Positions 18,501 to 26,783 of a stretch of DNA of 37,923 nt are shown here, one piece after another. Every line of letters begins with the position of its first letter. Positions within the stretch are counted from its first letter, which is position 1. Source of the DNA: Planctomycetota bacterium (GTDB lineage: Bacteria; Planctomycetota; UBA8108; UBA1146); the NCBI GenBank assembly GCA_015664425.1, contig DQQH01000277.1:1-37923 (forward strand), read 5' to 3'. A program made the translations under genes and the position numbers. The notes under the pieces were generated by a model, which saw only the letters and a program-made list of their open reading frames with translations, was not told the origin of the DNA and searched no databases.

Positions 18501-18974
18501 TTACAGCTTCATTCCGACGATCGTCCCCTCGAAGACGAGGCGTCCATCGACGAATGCCTGGGACTGGAAACGGGCGAGGCGGGCCCGTAGGTCGAGCATG
18601 CGACCGACGATGAGCAGGGTGTCTCCGGGGCTCACGGTTCCGCGAAAGCGTGCCTCCTCGCAGGCGGCGAAGCCGATGACCTCGTCGACCCTGCGGACCT
18701 CGCAACAGTGGAAGGAACAGAGTTGCCCCGATGCCTCGATCATCAAGATTCCCGGCATGATCGGTCGTCCGGGAAAGTGACCGCGCACCCAGAACTCATT
18801 CTCCCCCACCTCCTTGACCGCTGCGCTGGTTCCCGCTTCGGGGTCGAGGTGAACGATTCGGTCGAGCATTTCGAGCTCGAAACGCTGGGCGTTTCGCTCG
18901 CGAATCGCCTCGATGTCAAAGAGGCATCCTTCGACGTCGATGGTCGCCAGGTCGATGATGGGCTTGGGGGGCAT
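18501..18974 (-). CDS. FabZ-like 3-hydroxyacyl-ACP dehydratase (hot-dog fold)
   Basis: The product resembles FabZ, which dehydrates 3-hydroxyacyl-ACP in fatty-acid elongation. The signature RGHFPGRPIMPGILMIEASGQ supplies H66 and E80, spaced 14 residues as in FabZ catalytic His/Glu pairs. Later segments (FRGTVSPGDTLLIVGRM, AFVDGRLVFEGTIVG) complete a single hot-dog domain. The track start at 19028 is unlikely: ATG 18974 has AGGAG seven bases upstream and gives 157 residues, close to FabZ length. About 35 residues precede the hot-dog fold, slightly longer than usual. It is not in a fab cluster; its neighbours are tRNA-Ser and a divergent regulator. It could instead be a paralogue for another acyl-chain pathway. 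Confidence 0.8.
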   Translation of the reverse strand: MPPKPIIDLATIDVEGCLFDIEAIRERNAQRFELEMLDRIVHLDPEAGTSAAVKEVGENEFWVRGHFPGRPIMPGILMIEASGQLCSFHCCEVRRVDEVIGFAACEEARFRGTVSPGDTLLIVGRMLDLRARLARFQSQAFVDGRLVFEGTIVGMKL

Positions 18975-19126
18975 CGTCTTGCTCCTGCGCCGGAAGATAC
19001 CCGAGGGAAGCCTCTTGCCCAACCCCATCAGCAGAACGGGCCAGGTGTGCTATCGAAGGGAGGGGTGGCGGGTTACAATCCTCGGCTTGAGCGGTTGGGA
19101 CGGGAACTTTCGAGAGGGCCGATCCG

Positions 19127-20398
19127 ATGTCAGACCTGAATATCACCTGTAAGCAGCGAGTGACATCGGGCTCGAACCCCCTCACCTACACGCTGGTACG
19201 CCTCGATGGCTTCATCGATGCCCCCAATTATCCTCGCTTCGAGAAAACGATGGAGCGCCTTGTGGAGGGGGGCAGACACCACCTGATCCTCGATTTCCGC
19301 AAGGTTCAGTACATCAATTCGACCGGCATCTCGGCGATCATCCGCTTCCATTCCGCCTCCAGCGAGGCGGGAGGACAGCTGGCACTTGCCCGGGTCGGAC
19401 GCAACGTGGGCCTGACGATGCACCTCCTTGGGATCACCAGCATCGTCCCCTTCCTGCGCAGGATCGAGGAAGCGGAGGCGGTACTCAACGGTGAGGCGGT
19501 CGCCGAAGTGGGCACACCGAATTCCGATGATGATTCACCCCTCGAGGTCCCGGTGATCAAAGAGGACAGGCGTGGTGGTGGTGGCACGGTGGCGATGCTG
19601 GTGCCAGAGGCGGGGCACTTCAGCGAAATCGTGCGCACCCGCGTCAGGCGTAGCGATGGCCAGACTTTTCTCAGCCACTCAACCAGCGACCTGCTGGCAA
19701 ACGTCGATCGCTGGCGCCCCGATCTTGTGGTGATCGACCAGCGAGTCGAGGGCAGCGACCGGATTGTCGAGGAGATGAAGGTAGAGGGAGACCACGCCCT
19801 TGCTTCGGTGATCCTGATCTATCCTCGTGGCTCCGATACGGTTGGAAACCAGGATTTCCGGGTCTGGGAGAATGACTATCTGATCGACCCTTTCGACCTC
19901 TCGAACCTCTTTGTTCTCACCGACAACGAAGTCCGACGCGTCTCTCATGACCGCAAGCAATTCACTCAACAGGTGCGCTTTCAGTTCGCGAGTTCCGGTG
20001 ACGCCATCGACAAGGGTCTGCGCCTCTCCAAACGGCTGATCGACAGGCTGCCGATGGCGGAAGCGGACCGGACCGCCCTGATTGCTGCATTCAAGGAAGC
20101 GATCGACAACGCCGTGCGCCACGGCAACGGATCTCGCTCCGAGGCAAAAATCACCGTCAATTATGTCGTTGACCCGCGCCGGGTCGCAGTCGTCATCGAG
20201 GATGAAGGGGATGGATTCGACTACGAGTATTTCATCGCCCAGATCGATTCGAAGGAGGCGTTCGAGCGCGCCAAAGAGAGGATCCGTGCGGGGGCCAGGG
20301 GAGGCCTTGGGATTTTGCTGATGCACAAGTGCTCTGACCGCCTCGAGTACCACGGTAAAGGCAATATAGTGCGCCTGGAGAAGAGAATCGGCGCCTGA
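19127..20398 (+). CDS. STAS / receiver-like / HATPase fusion regulator
   Basis: This 423-residue protein joins parts that are normally separate in partner-switching systems. Residues 1-120 are a STAS (anti-sigma-factor antagonist) domain, with YINSTGISAI at the place of the phosphorylation site; T66 occupies the phospho-serine position of SpoIIAA. After a linker, residues 153-270 look receiver-like, with a strand DLVVIDQ (D204) but poor conservation elsewhere. Residues 275-423 form an RsbW/SpoIIAB-type ATPase: N box FKEAIDNAVRHGNG (E324, N328), G1 DEGDGFD, and lid GARGGLGI. RsbW-type kinases phosphorylate the STAS serine or threonine and bind a sigma factor. It has its own ATG and a GAGAGGG upstream. 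No sigma factor or phosphatase gene is adjacent. Role inferred from domains only. Confidence 0.8.
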   Translation: MSDLNITCKQRVTSGSNPLTYTLVRLDGFIDAPNYPRFEKTMERLVEGGRHHLILDFRKVQYINSTGISAIIRFHSASSEAGGQLALARVGRNVGLTMHLLGITSIVPFLRRIEEAEAVLNGEAVAEVGTPNSDDDSPLEVPVIKEDRRGGGGTVAMLVPEAGHFSEIVRTRVRRSDGQTFLSHSTSDLLANVDRWRPDLVVIDQRVEGSDRIVEEMKVEGDHALASVILIYPRGSDTVGNQDFRVWENDYLIDPFDLSNLFVLTDNEVRRVSHDRKQFTQQVRFQFASSGDAIDKGLRLSKRLIDRLPMAEADRTALIAAFKEAIDNAVRHGNGSRSEAKITVNYVVDPRRVAVVIEDEGDGFDYEYFIAQIDSKEAFERAKERIRAGARGGLGILLMHKCSDRLEYHGKGNIVRLEKRIGA

Positions 20399-20413
20399 AG
20401 GATCCCCGAAGTG

Positions 20414-20442
20414 TTGACACCCCAGAGCCCACCTTGCACAAT
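20414..20442 (+). promoter_or_regulatory. Predicted promoter for tRNA-Gly
   Basis: A perfect TTGACA is followed after exactly 17 bases by CACAAT (4/6 to TATAAT). It lies 15 bases beyond the stop of the fusion regulator and about 140 bases before tRNA-Gly, the next gene on this strand; it might also serve tig. Confidence 0.5.
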
Positions 20443-20581
20443 TCGGGGTCTGATCGCGGCCCCCTGGCTGCCTGGTGCCCCATCGAGGCGCGAGCCTTTC
20501 GGGTTCCGAGCCCTCGGGGAACCGATTTGCTGGCGGGTTGGCTCTGCTGGTGAGATTCGGGTGCGATAGCGAAAGACGCGA

Positions 20582-20656
20582 GCGGGTGTAGCTCAGGGGT
20601 AGAGCATCACGTTGCCAACGTGATTGTCGTCGGTTCGAATCCGATCACCCGCTCCA
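20582..20656 (+). tRNA. tRNA-Gly (GCC anticodon)
   Basis: GCGGGTG pairs with CACCCGC, followed by T and an encoded CCA. The D arm GCTCAGGGGTAGAGC, the anticodon arm CACGT-TGCCA-ACGTG with GCC, and the T arm TCGG-TTCGAAT-CCGA are all canonical. It reads GGC and GGU glycine codons. Confidence 0.97.
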
Positions 20657-20962
20657 TTTTTCCTGTCCTGCCTCGTCTTTGCCTGCTCCACCTCGCCAGG
20701 CCTGTTTTGCCGGCCCGATGTTTCTTCGGGCCTCCAGAGGACCTCCGACCTTTGTCGTCGGGGTCGCGAGGAACTGCCGACGCTCTGCTCGAAGAGCTTG
20801 CAACCTCTTGAGGCGTGGGCCCTTCGGGAACTGGCCGGGGAAGGGCGGTTTTCCTCCTGGTGCCCCGGATGGACTCCGGGGCGTCCGCCCGCCAGAATCA
20901 AGCACGATCCGTCGTCGTCGGGGGATACTCCGGGGACAGTCACACCAGGGAAGGCACAACTG
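20657..20962 (+). other. Structured leader between tRNA-Gly and tig
   Basis: This 306-bp gap has no supported gene; the early part of the 553-residue track ORF spans it, but homology to trigger factor only starts at 20963. It holds two perfect GC-rich hairpins: GGCCCGA/TCGGGCC at 20712-20732 (7-base loop) and GCCCCGGA/TCCGGGGC at 20862-20882 (5-base loop). Neither is followed by a T-run. They may separate tRNA and tig transcripts by processing, or control tig expression. No promoter clearly stands out. Confidence 0.5.
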
Positions 20963-22285
20963 ATGACCGAGACTCCAGCCACCGACGACGTGGCCAACCT
21001 TGTCGAAATTCAGGGCGAAGGTCCATGCCGCAAGCGAATGAAGGTGGAAGTGCCCATCGAGGTGGTCGCCGATGAGTTTTCGGCGAGCTTCAAGCAACTT
21101 CGCGACACCGTTCAGTTCCCCGGTTTTCGCAAGGGTAAGACGCCCATCGCTCTCCTCAGGAGCCGTTTCAGCAAGCAGATCGACGGTGACGTTCGCCAGG
21201 AACTGCTGCGCAAGGCGTTTGGTGCTGAGGTCGAACGGGCCAAACTGCGGGTGCTCGGATCCCCCGAATTCGACAACATCGAGCTGAAGGAGGGAGCCCC
21301 CTTCACCTTCGAGGTGATTTTTGACGTCGAGCCCTCCTTCGATACCCCAAAATACAAGGGCATCGAGGTGGAAATGAGGCCTGTAGAGGTATCGAAGGCA
21401 GATGTCGATGGCGAGCTGAAGAGCCTTCTCGACCAGTTTGCCACCGCCGAGCCGATCGAAATCGAGGAGATGGGCGAAAATGACCTCGCTATCGTCGACC
21501 TGGCAGTGATCGATAGCGACGGGAACAGCGCATTCGACCGCCCCGAGGTGATGCTGAAGATTGGCCACGACCACGTCGATAACATCGATGTGGAAGGCCT
21601 TGGAAAACGCCTTTGCGAGGCAAAGGCAGACGAAACCCTGGATTTCGAGATCCAGGTCCCCGACGACTTTCCCAAGGAAGAATTTCGAGGCAAGGCCGCA
21701 ACCCTGCGAGCAGTCCTCAGGGACGCCAAGCGAACACGGGTCCCCGAGATCGATGAGGACTTCCTCGCGAAGATTGGCGTCGAAAGCGAAGAAAAGCTCC
21801 GCGAGGAGCTCGAAAAAGGGATCGAGCAACGGCGCCGTATTCGCGAGGAGCAGCGCCAGGAGGAGAAGTTGATCGAAAAGATCACCTCCACTATCGAGAT
21901 GGAACTTCCCGCTTCTCTTGTCGAGGAGCGCAAGAAGAACATCACGATGTCGACGCGCTTTCGCCTGATGCAGGAGGGGAAGTCGGAAGAGGAGGTCGAG
22001 GCTAGCCTCGACGATGATACGAGCGCCGAGGAAGAGGCGCGCGAAGAACTGCGTCGACTCTTCATCCTCGAGCGCATCGTCAACGAAGAAAAGGTGCTCG
22101 TTACCGAAGACGAGGTTCTCAACCGACTCGCTGCGATCGCTCGGTCCTATCAGAAGCCGCTCGACCAAGTGGTAGAGGACTACCGAAGCAAGGGAATGCT
22201 TGGTGAGTTACGCAACGGGATGCGGCGGGAGAAGGCGAGAACGTTGGTGCGCAAGAAAGCGAAGGCAGTCGAGGCTGACGGATAA
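20963..22285 (+). CDS. tig: Trigger factor (ribosome-associated chaperone)
   Basis: Trigger factor binds ribosomal protein L23 at the exit tunnel and shields nascent chains. The ribosome-binding signature is FPGFRKGKTP (residues 52-61). The N-terminal domain is followed by a divergent FKBP-type PPIase region (about 165-265: ENDLAIVDLAVIDSDG to VPEIDEDFLAK) and a charged helical C-terminal chaperone domain with arms. The start ATG 20963 has AAGG eight bases upstream and gives 440 residues, near the usual 430. The track ORF extends 113 codons farther upstream without homology and overlaps tRNA-Gly, so it is rejected. The gene is followed by clpP and clpX, the common tig-clpP-clpX order; the three are probably co-transcribed. 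Confidence 0.95.
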   Translation: MTETPATDDVANLVEIQGEGPCRKRMKVEVPIEVVADEFSASFKQLRDTVQFPGFRKGKTPIALLRSRFSKQIDGDVRQELLRKAFGAEVERAKLRVLGSPEFDNIELKEGAPFTFEVIFDVEPSFDTPKYKGIEVEMRPVEVSKADVDGELKSLLDQFATAEPIEIEEMGENDLAIVDLAVIDSDGNSAFDRPEVMLKIGHDHVDNIDVEGLGKRLCEAKADETLDFEIQVPDDFPKEEFRGKAATLRAVLRDAKRTRVPEIDEDFLAKIGVESEEKLREELEKGIEQRRRIREEQRQEEKLIEKITSTIEMELPASLVEERKKNITMSTRFRLMQEGKSEEEVEASLDDDTSAEEEAREELRRLFILERIVNEEKVLVTEDEVLNRLAAIARSYQKPLDQVVEDYRSKGMLGELRNGMRREKARTLVRKKAKAVEADG

Positions 22286-22351
22286 TCCGGAGGCGAGTTC
22301 TGAAACAGGCGTGCGGTATGAAGCCAGCAGCGCCCCAGCACAGGAGATACC

Positions 22352-22972
22352 ATGGAAGACCTGCAGGAGATCCAGGACAACCTTGTCCCCTTCGTAATTG
22401 AGCGGACAGGGCGCGGCGAGCGTTCCTACGATATCTTCTCGCGGCTGCTCAAGGACCGCATCATTTTTATCGGCGATGCGATTCATGACAACACTGCCAA
22501 CCTGGTGATCGCCCAGATTCTGTTTCTTGTCTCTGACAACCGCAACCAGGACATCAACGTCTACGTCAATTCACCGGGAGGATCCGTGACCGCCGGTCTG
22601 GCGATCTACGACACCATGCAATTCGTTCAGTGTGACATCGCTACCTTCTGCATCGGCCAGGCTTCTTCGATGGCCGCATTGCTGCTCGCCGCCGGCACTG
22701 ATGGCAAGCGTCATGCTCTTCCCCACTCCCGTATCATGATTCACCAGCCGTGGGGTGGGGCTCAGGGGACGGCAAAGGACATCGAGATCCAGGCGCGCGA
22801 GATCCAGCGAAACAAGGAGGTCCTTTGCGAAATTCTCGGCCGGCACACCAAGAAGCCGCCGGCGCAAATTCAGGATGACTCCCACTGGGATTTCTTCATG
22901 TCAGCCCAGGAGGCGCAGGAATACGGCCTTGTCGATCAGGTGATCGATACCCTGAAGACAGATCAGGACTGA
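22352..22972 (+). CDS. clpP: ATP-dependent Clp protease proteolytic subunit
   Basis: ClpP forms the tetradecameric serine protease chamber fed by ClpX or other unfoldases. The 206-residue protein has the catalytic serine S106 in [14 protein letters not shown], histidine H131 in [10 protein letters not shown] and aspartate D180 in [12 protein letters not shown]. Around it, [20 protein letters not shown] is typical. ATG 22352 has AGGAG five bases upstream. The N-terminal propeptide, if any, would be short. It lies 66 bases after tig and 16 before clpX. Confidence 0.97.
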   Translation: MEDLQEIQDNLVPFVIERTGRGERSYDIFSRLLKDRIIFIGDAIHDNTANLVIAQILFLVSDNRNQDINVYVNSPGGSVTAGLAIYDTMQFVQCDIATFCIGQASSMAALLLAAGTDGKRHALPHSRIMIHQPWGGAQGTAKDIEIQAREIQRNKEVLCEILGRHTKKPPAQIQDDSHWDFFMSAQEAQEYGLVDQVIDTLKTDQD

Positions 22973-22988
22973 GAAAGGGGCAGACGAC

Positions 22989-24398
22989 TTGACCGGTAAG
23001 AAGAGAGAGGGCAGAGGTTCCGGTCAGCGGCCAGGAGAGCGTTGCGTCTTCTGCGGCAAGGGCGTCGAGGAGTCCGACCGTCTCATCGCAGGCCCCCCAG
23101 GGATCTACATCTGTAACGAGTGTATCGAGCTTTGCCACACCATCATCAGCGAAGAAGACGCCCTCAGAGCTGCGGTGGAGGCAAAGTCCGCCCGCACCAT
23201 CGAAGAGATCCCCTCTCCCAGGGAGATCTACGAGAAACTCAACCGTTACGTCATCGGCCAGGAAGAAGCGAAGCGAACCCTCTCGGTCGCTGTCCACCTC
23301 CATTATCGCCGGCTCCTTCATCTCGATGAGGCCGACGAGGAAAAGGTCGAGCTGGAGAAGTCGAACATTCTCCTGATCGGCCCGACCGGTTCGGGCAAGA
23401 CGCTGCTCGCTCGCACCCTCGCCCAGGCCCTCGATGTGCCCTTTGCCATCGGAGATGCCACGACTCTCACCGAGGCCGGTTATGTCGGCGAGGATGTCGA
23501 GAACCTGCTCCTTAAACTGTTGATGGCGGCGGACTTCGATATTCCGAAGGCAGAGCGCGGGATTATCTTCGTCGACGAGGTCGACAAGATCGGCAAGGCG
23601 ACCCAGAACGTTTCCATCACCCGGGATGTCTCGGGGGAGGGAGTTCAGCAGGCGCTGTTGAAGATCATCGAGGGGACCGTCGCCAACATCCCACCCCAGG
23701 GGGGGCGCAAGCATCCCGAGCAGCAGTTCATTCAGCTGGACACGCGCAACATCCTCTTCATCTGCGGGGGTGCTTTCAATGGTATCGAAGAAATCGTCGC
23801 CGAACGGCTCGACTCCAAGCGGGTTGGTTTCCGCGGCTCGGGCGTGGTGGAAAAGGGTGGTCCTGTCGATCTCGACGACCCCGTCGAACGCAGCCGCTTG
23901 CTCAACAAGGTTCAGGAAAAGGACCTTCTTCGCTACGGTATGATCCCCGAGTTTATCGGCCGCCTGCCGGTTCTCAGCGCCCTCGGACCGCTCAGCGAGG
24001 AGGAGATGGTTCGGGTGCTGATCGAACCTCGCAATGCTCTCGTGCGCCAGTACCAGGAATTCTTCCGAATGGACGACGCCTCACTGGAGTTCACCGACGA
24101 TGCTCTCAAGGGCATCGCTCGCCTCGCTCGCAAACGCGGCACCGGAGCTCGCGGGTTGCGGTCGGTGATCGAAGAGTTGATGCTCGACATCCTCTTCGAT
24201 CTGCCGGACAAGACCGAGATCAGGCAGTACGTCATCACCGGCGAGCAGGTGAGGCTCTACGAGGAGAAAAGGAGGGAAGGGGAGGAACCCGGGGTCGATC
24301 TTTCCAGCGAACAAGAGGCTGCCTCGGGGGGCGAAAGCAGCGTCGCCAAGAAGAAGAAGAAACCTCCCCCACCCGAGCAGCGCAGAAGCCGCGCCTAA
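22989..24398 (+). CDS. clpX: ClpX unfoldase subunit of ClpXP
   Basis: ClpX is the AAA+ ring that unfolds substrates for ClpP. The 469-residue protein has an N-terminal C4 zinc finger (C19, C22, C42, C45), Walker A GPTGSGKT (131-138), pore loop GYVG (164-167), Walker [10 protein letters not shown] (192-200), a ClpP-docking loop with VGF in place of the usual IGF (KRVGFRGSG), and sensor-2 [10 protein letters not shown]. Start is TTG 22989, with AAAGGGG upstream; no ATG is available before the zinc finger. The C-terminus carries about 45 extra residues, acidic then KKKKKPPPP and basic, absent from typical ClpX (E. coli 424). The tail is probably disordered; its role is unknown. Confidence 0.96.
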   Translation: MTGKKREGRGSGQRPGERCVFCGKGVEESDRLIAGPPGIYICNECIELCHTIISEEDALRAAVEAKSARTIEEIPSPREIYEKLNRYVIGQEEAKRTLSVAVHLHYRRLLHLDEADEEKVELEKSNILLIGPTGSGKTLLARTLAQALDVPFAIGDATTLTEAGYVGEDVENLLLKLLMAADFDIPKAERGIIFVDEVDKIGKATQNVSITRDVSGEGVQQALLKIIEGTVANIPPQGGRKHPEQQFIQLDTRNILFICGGAFNGIEEIVAERLDSKRVGFRGSGVVEKGGPVDLDDPVERSRLLNKVQEKDLLRYGMIPEFIGRLPVLSALGPLSEEEMVRVLIEPRNALVRQYQEFFRMDDASLEFTDDALKGIARLARKRGTGARGLRSVIEELMLDILFDLPDKTEIRQYVITGEQVRLYEEKRREGEEPGVDLSSEQEAASGGESSVAKKKKKPPPPEQRRSRA

Positions 24399-24602
24399 GC
24401 CCCCTGGAGGCCTTGCACCCCTGGCGCAAGCCCAGTACGATCCGCATCTTGTCGACCTTCGACCTCTTTCGAGCAGGCCGCTCGAGGCGGTGGAGTCGTC
24501 TGTGGACCCCGGGGCAAACACCGTCTTGCGGCGGTCGCCGGGACATCCGCCACGGGACCTGCCGGTTGAGCAGGGGCCACGAGAACGAGCAGGAGCCCAG
24601 AA

Positions 24603-25520
24603 ATGAAGGCTGATATCCATCCGAAATACGTCGACTGCACCGTGACCTGCGGCTGCGGAAACGTCTTTCAGACCCGGGCGGGAGTTAAGGCGCTGAACAT
24701 CGAGATCTGTTCCGCCTGCCACCCCTTCTACACCGGCAAGCAGAAATTCGTCGATGCCGCTGGCCGGGTCGAGAAGTTCCAGCAGCGTTACGCCTGGAAA
24801 GAGGGCAGCGCTGACCAGGTTCTCGGGGCCGCAGACGACGCCCGTAAGGATGTACGCCAGAAGCAACTCGACGCCGAGGCGGCAGGACGCCAGGAGGCAG
24901 AAGAGCGCAAGAAGGAGCGTGCCGAGCGCCGCAAGAAGATCCTCGAGAGGAAAAAGAAAAAGGCAGAGGCGGAGGCTGCTGCCCAGGCCAAGGCGCTGGC
25001 GAAGGCCGAGGCCAAAGCCGCGGCAGAGGAGAAGGCCGCAGCCCAGGCGAAGGCGGCTGAAGCACCGGCGGCTGAAGCACCGGCGGCTGAAGCACCGGCG
25101 GCTAAGGCACCGGCTGCTGAAGCACCGGCCGCTAAAGCACCGGCCGCTAAAGCACCGGCTGCTGAAACGCCGGCCGCTGAAGCTCCAGGGAAGAAAGACA
25201 CAGGGAAGAAAACTCCAGCCAAGGAGACGCCGGCTGCTGGAGTTGCGGTTGCTAAAACCCCGGCTGCTGAGGCTCCGGCTGCTGAGACTGCGGCTGCTAA
25301 AGCTCCGGCCGAGGAAGCTAAAGTTGCTGAAGCCCCAGGGAAAGAAGCCCCAGGGAAGGAAGCCCCAGGGAAGGAAGCCCAAGCCAAGGAGACTCCAGCC
25401 AAGGAGACTCCAGCCAAGGAAGCCCAAGCCAAGGAAACTCCTGCCAAGGAAACTCCAGCCGCCGAAACTCCGGCGGAAGAAGCCCGCCCCAAGGCGGAGG
25501 GCAAGACAGACGAGCAGTAA
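24603..25520 (+). CDS. rpmE: Ribosomal protein L31 with a long repeat-rich C-terminal extension
   Basis: Residues 1-70 are a zinc-type L31: [12 protein letters not shown], the CxC pair C16/C18, the CxxC pair C36/C39, then [21 protein letters not shown]31 is normally about 70 residues. Here the frame continues for 235 more: a charged probable coiled coil (80-150: [20 protein letters not shown], then [12 protein letters not shown]), then pentapeptide repeats [10 protein letters not shown] (from 151), a spacer, and [15 protein letters not shown] repeats to the end. The extension is rich in A, K, E and P and lacks aromatic residues, so it is probably disordered or an extended rod. ATG 24603 has AGGAG seven bases upstream. 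No stop or frameshift separates the two parts. Confidence 0.88.
   Translation: MKADIHPKYVDCTVTCGCGNVFQTRAGVKALNIEICSACHPFYTGKQKFVDAAGRVEKFQQRYAWKEGSADQVLGAADDARKDVRQKQLDAEAAGRQEAEERKKERAERRKKILERKKKKAEAEAAAQAKALAKAEAKAAAEEKAAAQAKAAEAPAAEAPAAEAPAAKAPAAEAPAAKAPAAKAPAAETPAAEAPGKKDTGKKTPAKETPAAGVAVAKTPAAEAPAAETAAAKAPAEEAKVAEAPGKEAPGKEAPGKEAQAKETPAKETPAKEAQAKETPAKETPAAETPAEEARPKAEGKTDEQ
25053..25187 (+). repeat. 15-bp tandem repeats coding AA(E/K)AP
   Basis: Nine in-frame 15-base units; the first three are identical (GCGGCTGAAGCACCG), the rest vary mostly at third positions or switch GAA to AAG/AAA. They encode the [10 protein letters not shown] part of the L31 extension. Confidence 0.9.
25329..25478 (+). 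repeat. 15-bp tandem repeats coding EAPGK/ETPAK
   Basis: Ten in-frame 15-base units: three EAPGK, then [30 protein letters not shown] and ETPAE. Neighbouring units are nearly identical in DNA, suggesting recent copying. Confidence 0.85.
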
Positions 25521-25531
25521 CTCGATAACAG

Positions 25532-25580
25532 GGCAGGGGCCGGCAGGGATTCCCAGGGAGTCTCTGTCGGCCCCGCTGCC
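25532..25580 (+). other. Strong bulged hairpin between rpmE and prfA
   Basis: GGCAG plus GGGCCGGCAG pairs with CTGTCGGCCC (one G-T) and CTGCC, with a two-base CG bulge and a 17-base loop that may itself fold. It begins 11 bases after the rpmE stop. There is no T-run after it, so it is either an unconventional terminator or a processing or leader element for prfA. Confidence 0.5.
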
Positions 25581-25640
25581 ATCGGTCGGCACGTCTCTCC
25601 TGTGGCATCTTCTGACTCTCCCGTGTGGAATGGCAGGATC

Positions 25641-26753
25641 GTGAGCAACGCACCCAGCGACTTTCTCGAAGCCCCCATCGAGGGCAAATTCTACGAGCGC
25701 CTTACGGCCCTCGTTTCTCGATTCGAGGAGTTAGAAACGGCCATCTCCGATCCCGCGATTCAGAAAGACCGCGCGCACTTCCAGGAACTGCTCAAGGAAC
25801 ACGGTTCTGCCGGAGCCCGGGTCGGTCTATTTCGAACCTACCTCAAGATCTTAAGTGGCCTCGAGGAGGCGAAATCTATCATCGAGGAGGGCGACGACCC
25901 TGAAATCCAGGAGCTCGCCGCTGCCGAAATCGATGACCTCAACGAGGCCCTCCGGGAAGCGGCGAGGATGGTGCGCAGTACAATCCTCGACCAGCAGGTC
26001 GAGGGAGGGGACGATTGCATCATCGAGATCCGAGCGGGTATCGGTGGTGATGAGGCAGCGCTCTTTGCCGCTGACATCTTCAAGATGTATTCCCTCTTTT
26101 CCGAGCAGTCGCGCTGGAAGGTGGAGGTTCTCGACGAGCGGGCCACCGATCTCGGCGGCTACAAGGAAATCACATTTGCGGTGCGCGGCCGGGGAGCTTT
26201 CTCCAGGCTCTGTTTCGAGTCGGGAGGGCACCGGGTTCAGCGGGTTCCCACCACGGAATCTCAGGGCCGGATACACACCTCGGCGATTACTGTGGCGGTG
26301 CTGCAGGAAGCAAAAGAAACCGAAATGGTGGTCGAGGAGAGCGACCTGCGCATCGACACCTTCTGCGCATCTGGGCCAGGCGGCCAGAAGGTGAACAAAA
26401 CGGCCAGTGCCGTTCGTATTACCCACGTCCCCACCGGTATCGTGGTTTCAATACAGGATGAGAAATCCCAGCACCGCAATCGAGACAAAGCGATGCGAGT
26501 TCTTCGTTCTCGCATCAAGGAGCGCCAGGAGCAGGAAAAGCGGCAGAAAGAAGATGCTCTGCGTCGTACCCTGATAGGCTCGGGAGACCGCAGCGACCGT
26601 ATCCGCACCTACAACTTCCCCCAGAACCGCGTCACCGACCACCGCATCGGCTGCACGCTGTACAACCTCGATCGCTTCGTGCAGGGAGACCTGGATGAGT
26701 TGCTCAGGCAGCTCGAGGCCCACGACCGCGAAGAACGGGTCCAAGCGCTCTGA
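25641..26753 (+). CDS. prfA: Peptide chain release factor 1
   Basis: RF1 recognises UAA and UAG and triggers peptide release. The tripeptide anticodon region reads [18 protein letters not shown] (P-x-T, the RF1 type, not the SPF of RF2). The peptidyl-hydrolase motif is [14 protein letters not shown], with GGQ at 247-249. The track start is GTG 25602; GTG 25641 gives 370 residues, nearer to family length, and has AGGA just upstream, though only two bases away. The true start is uncertain among GTG 25602, 25623 and 25641. The gene is followed at 30 bases by prmC, whose product methylates the glutamine of GGQ, a very common pair. Confidence 0.95.
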   Translation: MSNAPSDFLEAPIEGKFYERLTALVSRFEELETAISDPAIQKDRAHFQELLKEHGSAGARVGLFRTYLKILSGLEEAKSIIEEGDDPEIQELAAAEIDDLNEALREAARMVRSTILDQQVEGGDDCIIEIRAGIGGDEAALFAADIFKMYSLFSEQSRWKVEVLDERATDLGGYKEITFAVRGRGAFSRLCFESGGHRVQRVPTTESQGRIHTSAITVAVLQEAKETEMVVEESDLRIDTFCASGPGGQKVNKTASAVRITHVPTGIVVSIQDEKSQHRNRDKAMRVLRSRIKERQEQEKRQKEDALRRTLIGSGDRSDRIRTYNFPQNRVTDHRIGCTLYNLDRFVQGDLDELLRQLEAHDREERVQAL

Positions 26754-26783
26754 GGAACCGGCATCGCCCCGGAAGGCCCCCGG

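Noticed and set aside
20399-20581. A small stable RNA (SRP, tmRNA or RNase P) upstream of tRNA-Gly
   Set aside because: None of the conserved cores of these RNAs was recognisable; only a promoter-like pair is supported.
20645-22168. 507-residue minus-strand ORF opposite trigger factor
   Set aside because: It is the complement of a charged, stop-poor gene with clear homology on the plus strand, and it overlaps tRNA-Gly.
24081-25687. Long minus-strand ORFs opposite clpX and rpmE (503 and 299 residues)
   Set aside because: They are mirrors of the low-complexity rpmE repeats, which lack stops on the opposite strand; their products are serine/alanine or leucine/glycine runs with no domain.
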